NCBI GenBank assembly: GCA_012932865.1
Contig: SAXG01000035.1
Location: 248,001-312,000, forward strand
DNA length: 64,000 nt
Direction: 5' to 3'
Origin: Amylostereum areolatum
Lineage: Eukaryota > Basidiomycota > Agaricomycetes > Russulales > Stereaceae
Shown here one piece after another: positions 10,398-22,195 of the stretch. Both the position numbers and the translations under genes were made by a program. Each line of letters opens with the position of its first letter. Position 1 is the stretch's first letter. The notes below the pieces were generated by a model, which was not told the origin of the DNA, did no database searches, and was given only the letters and a program-made list of their open reading frames with translations.

Positions 10398-12401
10398 ATG
10401 AATCCTTCTTCTGCCTCCAGTCGCCCAGCTCCCGCTCGTCCAGTTTCCCTGGATCCCCAGCCCAAGTCAGATGTGTGCGAGGTCATCGATACCGAGGCGG
10501 TAGGGGCAGAAGTGTGCAAAATCATCAATAGGGACGTGGTGGGGGCAGTGAGTCGCTTTCGTGCGCTCTTTTATGGGCGTCGGGACCTCCAGCAAACGTT
10601 CGAACTCGACTGGTTTGGAGAGGAGTTTCCATACTATTGCATGCGCCTCCATCTACCCGAGAAGGAAGAAGACGTCGCACCGTTCTGGAAGACCTGGCTC
10701 CCGTTGTCTGCGTTGTACCACGACATTGTGATGACGGATGGCTGTATGGATGAATTCCCGGTGCGTTTCTTTCACTGTCTGAAGCGACGTCTCCTCTGAC
10801 GATATTGCGTAGGATCTGTTCGACAACGCTTTTCACGGCCTCAGTTTGTTCTTCATTCGAGCAGGCGAAGCCTCCCTTCCGATCCTCAACGCCTTGACCA
10901 AACGAGTGCGCTCGTCCATCCCGGCGAATAAGCGTCCGGAAATGAATGTGGTCCCGCCACCCTACGCGTTTCTCCCCCCTTCCATTTCAGTACACCTTAT
11001 CGCACCGTCCCCCGCCATGTTTCGACACCTATGGCACCATAGGCGCATATTCATCCTTGACGACGACCTCTCGCGACAAAGGTTCCGCGCCATGACCAAA
11101 CTCGTGCTCGACTATCTGGACTTTTGCATGGTCAGGTCCGTTATCATCATATCGTGTTTTCGGGTGATTCAAACATTTTTACATATGCACTAGGAGAGTG
11201 CCTCCGCCGTTTGAGCAGACAAATGTTGTAGAACTTGTGCTCCTAAGCTGGTTCCATTCCAATCCAGTCCTCCTGGAGGACGACAGTTATAAGCTCGCGA
11301 GCCGGACCCTCGAGGCACTCGCGGTAATCGGTCGCCACCAGGGCGAAGACGGGTATGACGACTCCATTGTCAAAAAGATCATCCTTGTTGAGTTCGGCGC
11401 TGAGGCCTACGTGGACCGCTTCCTACGCGACATTGACGAAGAGTCGCGTATTGACCTGCCGCTCGAAACATCCCTCTGCGCTTTTCACTTCTATTTCTCC
11501 AACGAAGCCATCATAAACGCACTCAATGCGCGCAGCGCTCACATCCGTCTCGTGCGTGCGTTGAAGAGACAAACGGAACACGGCGGGAAGAACGAACAGT
11601 GGAATGTGATAATCCAGTCTAAGCTATGGGCCTACGCGTCGGCGATTATCGGGTACGACTATGTCTCCTGCTTCTTCTTATATTGACCTGACATAGACCG
11701 CCAGGCATTGCCTAACAAGCTTCAGGCATCCGATTCCCTTTTCACCCGAATCCCCCAGCGACTATGCAGACATGATCGAGATCGCCGCTCAAAGTGTCGT
11801 GATATGCCTTTACTCGGAATATGATGAATCATGCAAGTTCCCTGGTTCGCTTTTCGTATGTGCTCGGAAAGGCCTCATCACGTCCTACAGGTCTTTTGCT
11901 CACTTTGTTAGAACCCTTGGTGCGAGTCTTGAAACTGATGGTGGCAGATGAAGCGCGTTGCGCTCCTGCTCTTACCCTGGCGCGCGAGAGCGCGAGGAAG
12001 CGGTGGTATCATACAATGCGGAGTCTCTGCGGGACGGACTCCGATATGCGGTCGCCGATTCAAAAGAGCCAAACTAAAAAGCTGGTGTTCTCCTGGCGTC
12101 GTCTCGGGGAGACCATGGGTCTTCGGGAGAAGGATGAGCGCGAGAGGGTTGCGGAGTTGAAGAAGAGCGCGCAGACGTTCTGTGCGTGGAGCGAGTGCGT
12201 CTACCACACGCTGAAGCCGGATGGCGCGTTAAGGACGTGCACGGGGTGCGACGAGGCGCGGTATTGCGGGAGGAGCTGTCAGACGAAGTACGTTGATCAT
12301 TATGTTTTCAACTTCGAGCATAGCTCTGATATCGATGATGTGTGATTCTCAGAGACTGGAAAGCAGGGCACAAGAAGAAATGCCGACGTTTGACGGCCTG
12401 A
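10398..12401 (+). CDS. MYND-type zinc-finger protein, copy 3
   Basis: Six exons in the same arrangement as copy 2: 10398-10760, 10813-11135, 11194-11652, 11726-11832, 11891-12287 and 12353-12401, giving 565 aa. It shares with copy 2 the blocks LSALYHDIVMTDGCMDEFP, APSPAMFRHLWHHRR, LVEFGAEAYVDRFLRDID and HIRLVRALKRQ. The C-terminal MYND finger is intact: FCAWSEC, RTCTGCDEARYCGRSCQ, DWKAGHKKKC. The fourth intron (11833-11890) begins with gcaagt where copy 2 has gtgggt, so it is probably a GC-AG intron; the flanking frame and protein alignment support this. An AATAAA-like signal lies just after the stop near 12416. N-terminal ~45 residues are Pro/Ser-rich and differ from copy 2. Function unknown; presumed protein-interaction adaptor. 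Confidence 0.85.
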
Positions 12402-15400
12402 ATATTGCACGCCAGTAATAAAATGTACAGGCTTTCACAGGTTGTATTCCTTCGAAAAGCGAATACACGGCGCTGCGTACGACAAGCCGCAAGCTCTTCG
12501 GCGCTTCAGCGCGTGTCCGTTACCGAAATTCCGAATCTATCAACTTTCTGCACGAGGCCAACATTAAAAAGAGGCCAACGTCCCTCACCGTATCCAAGCG
12601 TCATCACGATTCAGGATCGCGTCGTCAAGATGAATCGCAAGCGATCGTCCGTGCACGTGCGCGCTGTGCCAAAGATCGGCGACAGGAAGGGTATGGTCGG
12701 GGAGAGGAGGACAGGGAAATGAAGGGGCAAAGTTGCTTCGACAAACGCCGATGCTTATGCTACTTACGGGCCGTGCACTTTTCGTCCTCACGCGTCATAG
12801 GTGCGAGCGCGCTTCAACCCCCCTTCCCCGCGTTCTGCTTCTCGCCATGAAAGCTATCGTATTTGTCCCCCAGCATATTCCGTCAAGGGAGAGGTAGACT
12901 TTGAGCATGGTCCGTTGACCGACCTATGGCGACAACACCCCGGTGACGTCGACACAATCTCCGAATTTGTCTGCACACTGCCCGCGGACCGCGCACTCGT
13001 GCAGCAGGAATTGAAGGGTACTCTCTCTTCGTCTCTTCGCATCAGGGTTATGCTTTGAAGGACAGTATGGTTAGAATGCCGCCTGAGTATCTCTGTCTAC
13101 ATGGCTCTCTTATCTGGCCGTCTCCGATTTCTCAGTGCTCGGACGACCGCCGGTTGACGTGGCCCAGTTCAGACTAGTTTCTCTCTTCCCTTCTCTTCGA
13201 CTTCCTCCCCTTCTTCTCTTCATCTGAAATCCATCACATCAGCCCTTGTCGGAAGTGATGCGGAAAGCGGTACGAGGACCGTGCGCCCCGTGGCCGAATC
13301 CTTCCCACCCTCCCACGCGCATCGTGTTCACCCAACAACCCCGTGGGTTTCGATCGTTCGTCGCCTGTATTCGACTTTGTATTCCATCGATACGGATTCC
13401 GGTACTGATATAGAGAGATTGCCGTGGGACCAGGAAGTACGAACAAAGGGTGCGCGCGTATCCTTCGGTGACGCGGCGCGGACGACCTGAACCGATGTTC
13501 CCTTTTTCTTCAAGCCGTGCGGCGGAGTACGCTGTCTCGACGTTACTCCCGACGACCCCCGAGGTTGGAAAGCTGGGAGCCTCCTTGTTTTGGTCAAAAA
13601 AAAAACAGAACTTCACATACCGCGATGAAGGCATGCGTTTGCTCCCGCCTTTGGTCGCAGAAATTGGACTGGACCTACATGCGTCTACATCTGCAGGCCC
13701 TGCATGCTCGTGTGCCATCTAAACGCATGATTTCAGCGCCCGTGCTGGGGTAGAAGCCCGCTAGCATACAAAGAGATCGGCGGACCTGAGAGCATAGAAT
13801 GGTCCACAGACGTCCACAAAGTCCTCCTAAATTCCATCTCTTGTCGGGATTTGATAAGTAAAGCGACATGGGATTCCCAAGACGAGGGCGTATGCGCGCG
13901 CGCGCTTGTGCTCGCCGGGCCTCAGAAGACCGATCGCAAGGGTTCGTGAGCTAGGATCGTTTGGGATAGCCTTGTTCCCTAGAGAAGCGGCGGGGAAGAG
14001 CGAGATGCTATCGCAGGCATAGTGACGAGGGAAAGTCCAGGACGTTGGTCGAGGAGAAGAGGAAACCTGTGACGTGATTGGGACTGGATGGCGAGGAAAT
14101 TTGGGGGTCTCTGAAGGAATATGCAAGGCAGGTCAGCAACCCACACCCCACGACGAAGGGCAGAAACCCACGAATAACGGCCGACTCTCTCTATCTTGCC
14201 ACTTAGCTAGCCATGCGCTTCCTTGGGGCACTATATTTGCCGCATCTCTAGCATCCGGTGATTTTTTACGTTATATGAGGTGAGGGGTGAGGATGTTGTA
14301 GTGCTGAGAAGGCGTTTGCGGGAGGGGGGGTCGAGCCTCGACAAGATGTCATCCTCGAGAGGCGCGGCTTCCTCCTCCCCGCACGCCAAGAGTACTCCTC
14401 GGCCGAGTCGTCCCCCGCAACCGCAACTGGGTCCCTGGCGCCTCTATCTCCTGGTCGTCCACCCCTCGCTCCCCCAATCCGTCCTTCGCTTCCCCGTCTC
14501 TTCGACCCGCTTCCGAGCGGAGGAACGCGCTCGCACGCACCCCCGCGCGCAACGTGCAAGTCGGAAGGACCATCGCCTCGGGATCGGAGGACATCGCGTC
14601 GCAATCCCTGTAGCTGTGTCGCCTGGCAGCGTCGCATGTACGTTGTTCCCACTCCAGCGACAGAAGGGCTTCTCAAATCCGGAGGTCGGCGCGAAGGAGC
14701 GAATGACCTATGCAGAAAGTGCGCAACAGGTTCGCGCGTCGATGTCCAGTGCACTTGCTCGCAGGAACGCCGACGGATGCAGAGAGAGCGCGCGAGCGCT
14801 AACCTACAGATGATGTAGACCGACGGATTCGGCCTTTTGTCTGTTGCCTAGATCTCCTTCTCCGGTATTTGCAGTGCCACGGTACTGATTTGAACACGCG
14901 TAGGTACACCGTCAGGAAGCCTTCTCATTGAGGAGACCCGTTCTATCGATCGTCGTTCCCCCGTTCGCTGCGTACCGTCGGAGGAAATGGCGGCCTAGCG
15001 GGGGAGTAAGTGCACATGACGGCAGCGGGCAGTGTCCTTGGGCGAGGCGAGGCAAGATACTCGGTCAGTACCGCAAAATGGCAAATTTGCATCGCTCTCC
15101 GACGAGGGCGAGTCTGATCTTCGGATGAAAAGGACAGTCCACTCAGTATAATTGGCAACTTAGGAAGAGCTTACCAACGAGAAGAGGCGTTAGACGTTAG
15201 ATGCTGGGATTAGACGCTGTTCGGCAGGCCAGTGACGTCTCTCTGGATCATGTGAGATCATAATCAGTAAGTTTAGTGTCCGAAGGTCTAAAATGCAAAG
15301 TTTGGGGGCGCGATTAGAAGCGTAGTAAGTCCGTTCTCCCGCTTGCCTTTGCTCGCCCTTGCTTCGTCTGCGACCGAGCTATACTTTGTAGAAGGCGTCA

Positions 15401-18233
15401 TTTTCCAGTGGTCGAAGAATGCACATACCAACTTCCACGGAATGTTGACGAGGAGCTGCAGCATGAGCCCGCCGCCTGAAATCGTCTTTCCCTCGGAGCA
15501 TTCAAACAAAAGCGAGTGGGAATCTGGGGGCAGTATGGGAAACACGTGCGATAGATACGATACGTATCGTACCTTGCTTCGAGGCTTCTTGCGTACGGAT
15601 CTGTAGATTGTTCATATGTCCGTGATTAGCGATGCTGACATTCAAGTATGCCCAAATGGCAAACGAGGATACTCACAAGGAGACGTACATCATCTTGTCC
15701 ACGCGCCCGTCCCGCATCTCCGTCCTCTTCCTCTCGTTGCACCTCTAGATTTGATGATCCACCCACCGTTACCATTATAGACAGCTGAAACCGGCCGCGT
15801 CGGGGTTCGCACGCCGAGGAAGTCTATCCAAGGTGTACAAGGAGCAGCGCTTCCTCACACTCGTCCTGTCCCGCATACACATGCCCCTCCGCTTGCTCCT
15901 GAAACCGAAAAAGGGCCGACTTGCGGACTTCTGGAGAGAAGACCCGCGGCCGTGGCGGAGTGCGCGCATGCTCGCATGCAGTCCTCAGCGAGGTGACGCG
16001 TGAGGGTGTCGGCGGCGATGCGATGGGGAGGGGCTCACGTTTTTCAGGTGAGAGAGCACATTTCAAGACTTAGATTAAAGATATACGCACCTGGGCTACT
16101 CCAAGTAAGTCGGATTGTTTTTCGTGCCGGGTAGTGAGGCGGAGAAAACGGACGGCGACCTGGGAATTGGTTGAACGGCCCGTTGCACGCGATGACTCGA
16201 ACCAGCGCTTCAGGGTCTCCTGCCAAAGTATGTCCCCATCATTTTCCCCGCCCCCAGAAATGCTGCTTGACGTACTGATTTACATGAGTAGGCGACGTCG
16301 AGAATGAGAACGTCGAGCCAGCGACGCAGTCGTGTCGTGACGCAGCCGCGGGACATGCGGGCCGCCGACGCGGAATATTTCGCACGCCTGAGTTTCGTTG
16401 CGTGCAGTCGACGTTCGTCTTCTTCCCATTCTCCCTTTCCTCCCGTCCATCACCATCCATCCACCCGTCTCCTACTCCTGTCGAACTCCCGACCCCTCTT
16501 CGAGACGCCGCGCTCCTACGGAGCGATATCTTATTTTCATCTCACTCTTTCCCTGTCATCCCCGCCACACGCCACCTCTCTGGGTCTCTGGGTCGCACTT
16601 ACGGATGGTATGTTATCTCTTCAAAGCTTTCTTATTTCCTTCGAATTTCGTTTTCTGTTTCGAATGTGGAGGACTGAGAGGCGGGGGATGGGCGGGCGGG
16701 GATATGTCTACACGGCATGGTCCGTGCGGGACTTCCGCTGCAAACGTTAGTTTGCGCCAATTCGCCGGTCCCTAATGTCTACGTTCAGACCGCTCTGGGA
16801 CCCCGCTGCCCGCCTTCAATTCTTTTGTCGGCCGGTATGCGTGATTCCTGGGTCGAGTTTGTTCGTCCGTCGGGTGGTCGGTTGGGCACAGGGTTTAGTG
16901 GAGTGTTTCAATTGGCCGGGCGAACAGGCGACCAGCGACGAGGGTCCAAGCGTGTTCGGACCCCAAATAATGCGTCTGAATCCGCGGGGATGATGCGGAT
17001 TTGGGGACGGAAAATAGCGAACGCTAACGGCTACACCCAACTTGATTTCGATGTAGCTGAGCCCGTCCGAAGGACGGGCGGACGAGAAGTCCTGCGAGCT
17101 ATGCTTCCGTTTCTCTAACCACGATTTTTTCTTTTCCCACCTATTCTCGTTCTCTCTGGATCCCGAGTTACCGCGCAACGCGAGCGGGAAGGCGCGAGAG
17201 AGCATCGGACATCCGTCGTGTGCGCGTTGGAGGTCCGTGCGAGTCTGGTCCCTTTCACTTTTCCAAAGTGCGCTGGAGATTCCACGCGCACGCCCTTTTG
17301 TATCCGATCCGGACTCGGCGGGACGAAGCGCGTTTGACGATCGTCATGTGGGCAGGGCGCTCTCTATCAATGCTCATCAACCCCCAATGCCTCTGTCTTG
17401 CGCTTCTTTTTTGGAGAGACGTACTGCGCAGGACGCAGGTTTCTCGGCGCGATTTCTCTCTGCGTACCAAGTGGGTGGCTCGATCGTATGTCCCTGTTTT
17501 TCGGGACTCGATAACTGTGTATACATGATATATTGTGTTTATTCATGCTCGTGCGGGTTACGGTCTAAGCTCTTAGCGCCGCCGCCTCTTCCGCCCTGAA
17601 CTTTTTTTGGTTTGAATCAAGTCGTATGATTCACTTGATCTTCCCTTAGAGGCCTTCTTAATCGCACGCGCGAAGCCCAGGCGGTATTAGAGCATCCCCC
17701 GCTTTCTGTCAGTGTTTCGTGCGGAGCGCGATGCTGCCGTCCCCTCGGGGTGATTCAGCTCGCGAATGCTCGAGGACTGGGGGCATGAAGAGGGATAGGT
17801 GGGCGCGGCTTCGCGTACGGGGACGAGTTGCGAGTCGGGTCGCTCCCACGGAGGCGATGGGGGGCTGTGTGGGCAGACAGAAAGTCCTCGCGCATAGGAC
17901 TGGCGGGACGTCCAGCCTTCGTCCCCGTTCAGGGACTCCGACCAGAGGTATGCGCCACACGCCAGGCCGCCGGGTTTCGATCGCAATCTGAACGGGGCAA
18001 CGCGCACCGCCCGGAGCGTTAAGTGCAGGAAGGGAAATACGGAAGAGCATACTTGTCGGTGCGTTTCCCGTTCTGTGTATCATGGGACGGGGGTCTAATG
18101 GGTTTCCTGACTTAGTTCGGGGTCCCGCCCGCCTATAAATTCGAGAGGAGTGACAGACGACGATTCCCCAGCAACCCACACTGCTCCGCGCCCCCGTTCA
18201 CCGCCTACGCACGTTCGACCGCCGCCTCTCATC
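12402..18233. other. ~5.8 kb gene-poor, CpG-rich tract
   Basis: Only short, compositionally biased reading frames are present on both strands, none with a recognisable domain or convincing splice pattern. A short frame at 12801-13058 and another antisense at 15288-15545 look slightly protein-like but are unsupported. I see no transposon ends, tRNA or array. It may hold regulatory sequence or old decayed repeats. Confidence 0.5.
18134..18140 (+). promoter_or_regulatory. TATA box of DUF6699-like gene
   Basis: TATAAAT lies 100 nt before the ATG at 18234 and is followed by a CT/AC-rich leader, a spacing typical of TATA-containing fungal promoters. A TATA element also precedes the paralogues at 21742, 28774 and 44986. 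Confidence 0.55.
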
Positions 18234-19127
18234 ATGTCTGCCTACCCCAACCAACCCACATACACATACACAGCCCAAGAAGCGGGGCGCGCCGACCATC
18301 GTCGTGTCCAATGGGCCCCGGCCAGCTGGGTCGTTGACGTTGGCGGGGAAGCGGCGCCCCATACACACTCCCCATCCCACTCGCACTCAAATTCATCCTC
18401 CTCGTCCCTCGGGTCGTCATCATCAACCCAGGAGTCGGATCTTCCGCAAACTCCTCCCCAGGAGGATTCTTCTGACGACGACGAGTCGAAGTCGTCAGAC
18501 GAGTCGCCGCCGTCGCCGCCGGAGGACGTATCGGGAGACCCGACTCCATACATTTCACCGATTCCATTACCATCGTCCCCTCGCGGATACCACCCTCAAC
18601 CCATTCCCATCACTGTCCTGCGATCTCCATCCCCCCTCGCAACGCCATCGGCGGGTGACGTCCCCCTCCAGCCGGAAGACGAGGTCAAGGTGCACAACTT
18701 CCTCGCGTCGTTCGCGCCACTCCCACTATGGGTCCCGCTCGGCCCCTCACCTACCGTCCCGTCTTCTGTCGAATCGCAACCGGCGACCGATCCTCCAAGG
18801 GCCGAGCTCACGCTCAAGCTCGACAAGGACCTCCGCTTCGTCGTCAAGTCCCGCGAGTCGCGGGCCGCTGTCAGCTTCGGAGTCAGCGTGCAGGAGGTCG
18901 TGCAGGGCTTGTACGACCACTTCAGGACGGCAGTCAGCATGGAGGACATTATTAAATGGGACTGGGAGACACAGAAGAGGGTGCGGACGAAGGAGGAGAA
19001 GTTGGTGGGACATCTGTTTGAGGGGAAGGTCCTGACGGGGTGCAGTTGGAGGGAGGGAGTTCTCGTCGTCAATATGATGGAGTCGGCGCCTGCGAGGTTG
19101 GCAGTGGCAGGGCCGTCGGGACAGTGA
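18234..19127 (+). CDS. DUF6699-like protein
   Basis: Single uninterrupted frame of 297 aa from MSAYPNQPTYTYTAQ. Residues 1-190 are Pro/Ser/Asp-rich and likely disordered. The C-terminal ~100 residues form the conserved domain: AELTLKLDKDLRFVVKSRES, then SVQEVVQGLYDHFRTAVS, a basic helix around KWDWETQKRVRTKEEK, and a closing strand VLTGCSWREGVLVVNM. This pattern (strand, VxVxxVxxxLYxxxRxxVxxxEW, basic helix, hydrophobic strand) is what I know as DUF6699 in Agaricomycetes; its biochemical role is unknown. I assign it by pattern, not by search. The gene is the apparent parent of the pseudogene at 21742 and a distant paralogue of those at 24705, 28774 and 42124. Confidence 0.7.
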   Translation: MSAYPNQPTYTYTAQEAGRADHRRVQWAPASWVVDVGGEAAPHTHSPSHSHSNSSSSSLGSSSSTQESDLPQTPPQEDSSDDDESKSSDESPPSPPEDVSGDPTPYISPIPLPSSPRGYHPQPIPITVLRSPSPLATPSAGDVPLQPEDEVKVHNFLASFAPLPLWVPLGPSPTVPSSVESQPATDPPRAELTLKLDKDLRFVVKSRESRAAVSFGVSVQEVVQGLYDHFRTAVSMEDIIKWDWETQKRVRTKEEKLVGHLFEGKVLTGCSWREGVLVVNMMESAPARLAVAGPSGQ

Positions 19128-21741
19128 ACGAGTCATCTCGGTGATCGGTCAAGTCTGTAGCCTACGAGCGCGTGTCGTGTATTTAAAGTTTCGCAGGATC
19201 GAAGAAAGCGGTCGCTTTGTACAGTACTCTACGTATCACGCTCTGGCGTCGTTTGATACGACCTCACGATGTATACAACCAATTGGTTACTATGTACTCG
19301 TGGGGAGAGCAATGCGTTCGAAAAGGGAGCATTACTATGTGGTCTGATAAACTCGCACTAGCAAGCATGTGGGTGCATTACGATCAGAAGATAAGGATCG
19401 CGTGCTCGGTGTAGTCGCCCGCTTGAAACAGTTACGCTGGTGTATGCGGCCGCACTATCGTGCGAATAGTATAACATACTAGGGTTACCTTGAAAAAGTA
19501 CACGCACCGCAATACAGGGGCGATTCACGTCGTAGGTGGGAGCATGCCGAAGCGAGAGGTAAGTAGCATGAGGGTCGAGGCATCATATTCAACACGATCG
19601 CGTAAGTACATGCTGCAGGGGGGATTCAGGTGACGAACACTTTACACACACGTCTCCTAGTACCGACGAGCTTTAAGGCTGGCATCGCCGACTCGTTCTG
19701 TCGGAGCCGTCCAATCGACTGCACTTGTAAAGAAAATCGGTTAGGAATCATCTGGGCGAGAGGATGGAAACGCACATCCTCGTTCTGGTGATGATGACGC
19801 GTATTGGTGTCCTGCAAATATCGTGAGGAATTTTGGCGCACCAGAGAGCGCGTGCAAACCGTGACGGAACGCGCGCGTCGAGGTCGACAGATCGACCTGG
19901 TTACATTCTTCCTTTGTTCGAAGAAAGTACGCGAATCCGCCGTCGACTCCAGAGTGTGAAACTCGAGGAGGCGCGTCGGAGCGTCATTGCGGCGTTCCGA
20001 AGTGGGTAAATTGTGACCTTCAACTCGAGGCGAGAGGTCGATCATGAGGCAGCATTTGGGGCGAACACGTACACAGGTTCGCCTGGGATAAGAGATGACG
20101 GAGTTAGCGCGCACGGTAAAAGAGATACAAGCTATCGAGACGGGAGGTAAAAAGCGTGCATTTAGGGCCAGGAAGCAAGGCGGCGGGCGGGCGGGGGCGG
20201 AATCACGGCATCGACGCTGTGGCCACGCGAGACGGCGACGATCTTAGTCGACGACAGGTTGGCGTGTGGCCACGATGGAGCGTCGGATCGTGCCGAGCCC
20301 ACGGACGAGGCGCGAACATGGGATCGAGACGTCATCGATCGAGACGCGGAAAATGAAATGAGAAAATAGACATACAGGGGCGCCGGGGGGTCGGTGCTCC
20401 TTTTGCGCGGGTGAACGACCATACGTGTCCGCCGGCGTGGTCGGGCTGGACTCGAAATAACGCGCAGCGGGTCCATGTCCAGAGAAATTGCGAGAAGGCC
20501 GAGGTGGACGCGTTTGAGGGTCGAATCTTCCGGATATGGGTGTGCCAGCTCATCCGAGATGTGTCTGGGCTTCTTCTGGCCAACGAGCGGGTCGAGTTGC
20601 GATAGCTATAGGGGGTTAGACGGACTAAACGAGCGGGGGGCCTACCGCTGATGGTGAATCGGCGACGCCGACGTCCAGGAGCAGGCTGTTGGGGTGCCGC
20701 GTGAGACACGTCTGGGCACACGTTCTACGCTGTTTTTCAACCACAAATCGAGACGTAAGGATTAGTACTTTCCGCGTGGATCGATGCGTACCATCGATGT
20801 TGTTCGTGACCGGGTGAACAGCACAGTAATCCGCACATGCTCCTTAAAAATCGGTCAAGACGCAGACATAGGAAATAAAATATGCACGTACATTTGGCTG
20901 CGACCGTCGAGCTCACGCGCGACGCGCAGGATCCCGGGGGACTGCTGGCTACGGATCGATGGGAAGTTGAAGGAACAAAGGAGAACCGAAAGAAGACGAG
21001 GCGGTGCTGGCATGTGGCTCGGATGGCGCCGGACCGTATCCGGTTATCGCTACGACGCTCGCACGGACCAGGAGCGTCGCATCCTTTTCTTGTTTGGGCA
21101 CTTTTGCCATCGTTCCCACGGTCGTCGTTAACTCTTCCCCCTCTTCCTCCCTCTCCCTCCCATTCTTCCTTCGAAAAACAAACATACCTAGCTTTTCAGG
21201 CCGCCTCTTGCGACCGAGGACATCGCCGTCCGTTCCCCCGACACACTTTCGACCTCTTTCGACACAATTTCATTTCTCAGGTTTGGCCACCAACGACGTC
21301 GTGGGTCCACGTGTACAGCCACCCGATTTGTCCCGGCTCCGTAGTTGCCCCCGTTTGGGCTTGTGCCACCACCAGGTATGTTTTCCTCGATTTTTTTTTC
21401 ACAGCTATGGCCATCGTGCCCGCGAGGGGAAATCCCTCGAATGGGGCATGTCGTCAGCGACGCGGCGCGCATTTTTTGTGTCGTGTGGTGGCGAGGTCGT
21501 TCAGGCACGCCTCGCCCACCGACGTTGCGGAGCGACGAATCGACGACCGTCCAGTCGATGTGCTTCGAAGACGTCGCGCGTGCTCAGGTGTCGTGCGTGT
21601 GTAACGTGGAGAGCCGTCGATGTTGGGAGCACTTTTCTTATTCGTCTTATCCATTCTCCATCATCATCGGCGGCGATGGCTGATAATACTGCGTTCTTTT
21701 TAGTATAAAACCCACACTACTCTCATCCCCTCTTCCGAATC
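19128..21741. other. Intergenic, ~2.6 kb, no supported gene
   Basis: Contains a few biased frames on both strands (for example 19626-20114 minus and 20882-21604 plus), none with recognisable domains. The last 100 bases hold the TATA box of the downstream pseudogene (TATAAAA at 21704). Confidence 0.5.
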
Positions 21742-21896
21742 ATGAATCCATCCCCCGCCGCCTTTCGCCGTGGACAACAGCCTTGTTCGACCACCTCTCG
21801 GGCATGTTCGACGCCATACATACCGCCCATTCCGCTACCATCGTCCCCTCGCGGATATCACACTCAACCCTTTCCTATTACCCCTCTTCTACGATC

Positions 21897-21928
<32 letters not shown>

Positions 21929-22195
21929 GCCCTCAGACGATGTGAAGGTCCAGGCCTTCCTCGCGGGCTTCACCTCGCCATTCACCTCAGCCTGGGTTCC
22001 CCTCGGCCCCGTGCCTACCATCCGCCGTCCGTATGACGAAGTTGCAAACCGGCGGCCGACCTTCCGAGGACCGAGCTCACGCTCGAGCTCCACGAAGACT
22101 TCCACTTCGTCGCCAAGTCATCCGAGTCGCCGACCTCTGTCAGCTTCGGGGGTCGTGCAGGGCTTGTACAGCCAATTCAAGGAGGCCGTTAATGG
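21742..22195 (+). pseudogene. DUF6699-like pseudogene, copy of 18234 gene
   Basis: Starts MNPSPAAFRRGQQP at 21742 and then follows the 18234 protein: TPYIPPIPLPSSPRGYHTQP matches TPYISPIPLPSSPRGYHPQP. A TAA stop follows at about 21898, just before a run of 28 C. The parent's sequence resumes after the run (DDVKVQAFLAGFTS, WVPLGPVPT), then moves frame near 22040 (ELTLELHEDFHFVAKSSES) and again near 22150 (VVQGLYSQFKEAV) before similarity ends. The region equivalent to the C-terminal ~50 codons of the parent is not found. The copy is in the same orientation 3.5 kb downstream of the parent, consistent with tandem or dispersed duplication. Confidence 0.75.
21901..21928. repeat. Homopolymer run of 28 C
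   Basis: Twenty-eight consecutive C replace part of the proline-rich linker of the DUF6699-like pseudogene. A tract of this length is prone to slippage and to sequencing-length error. Confidence 0.95.
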
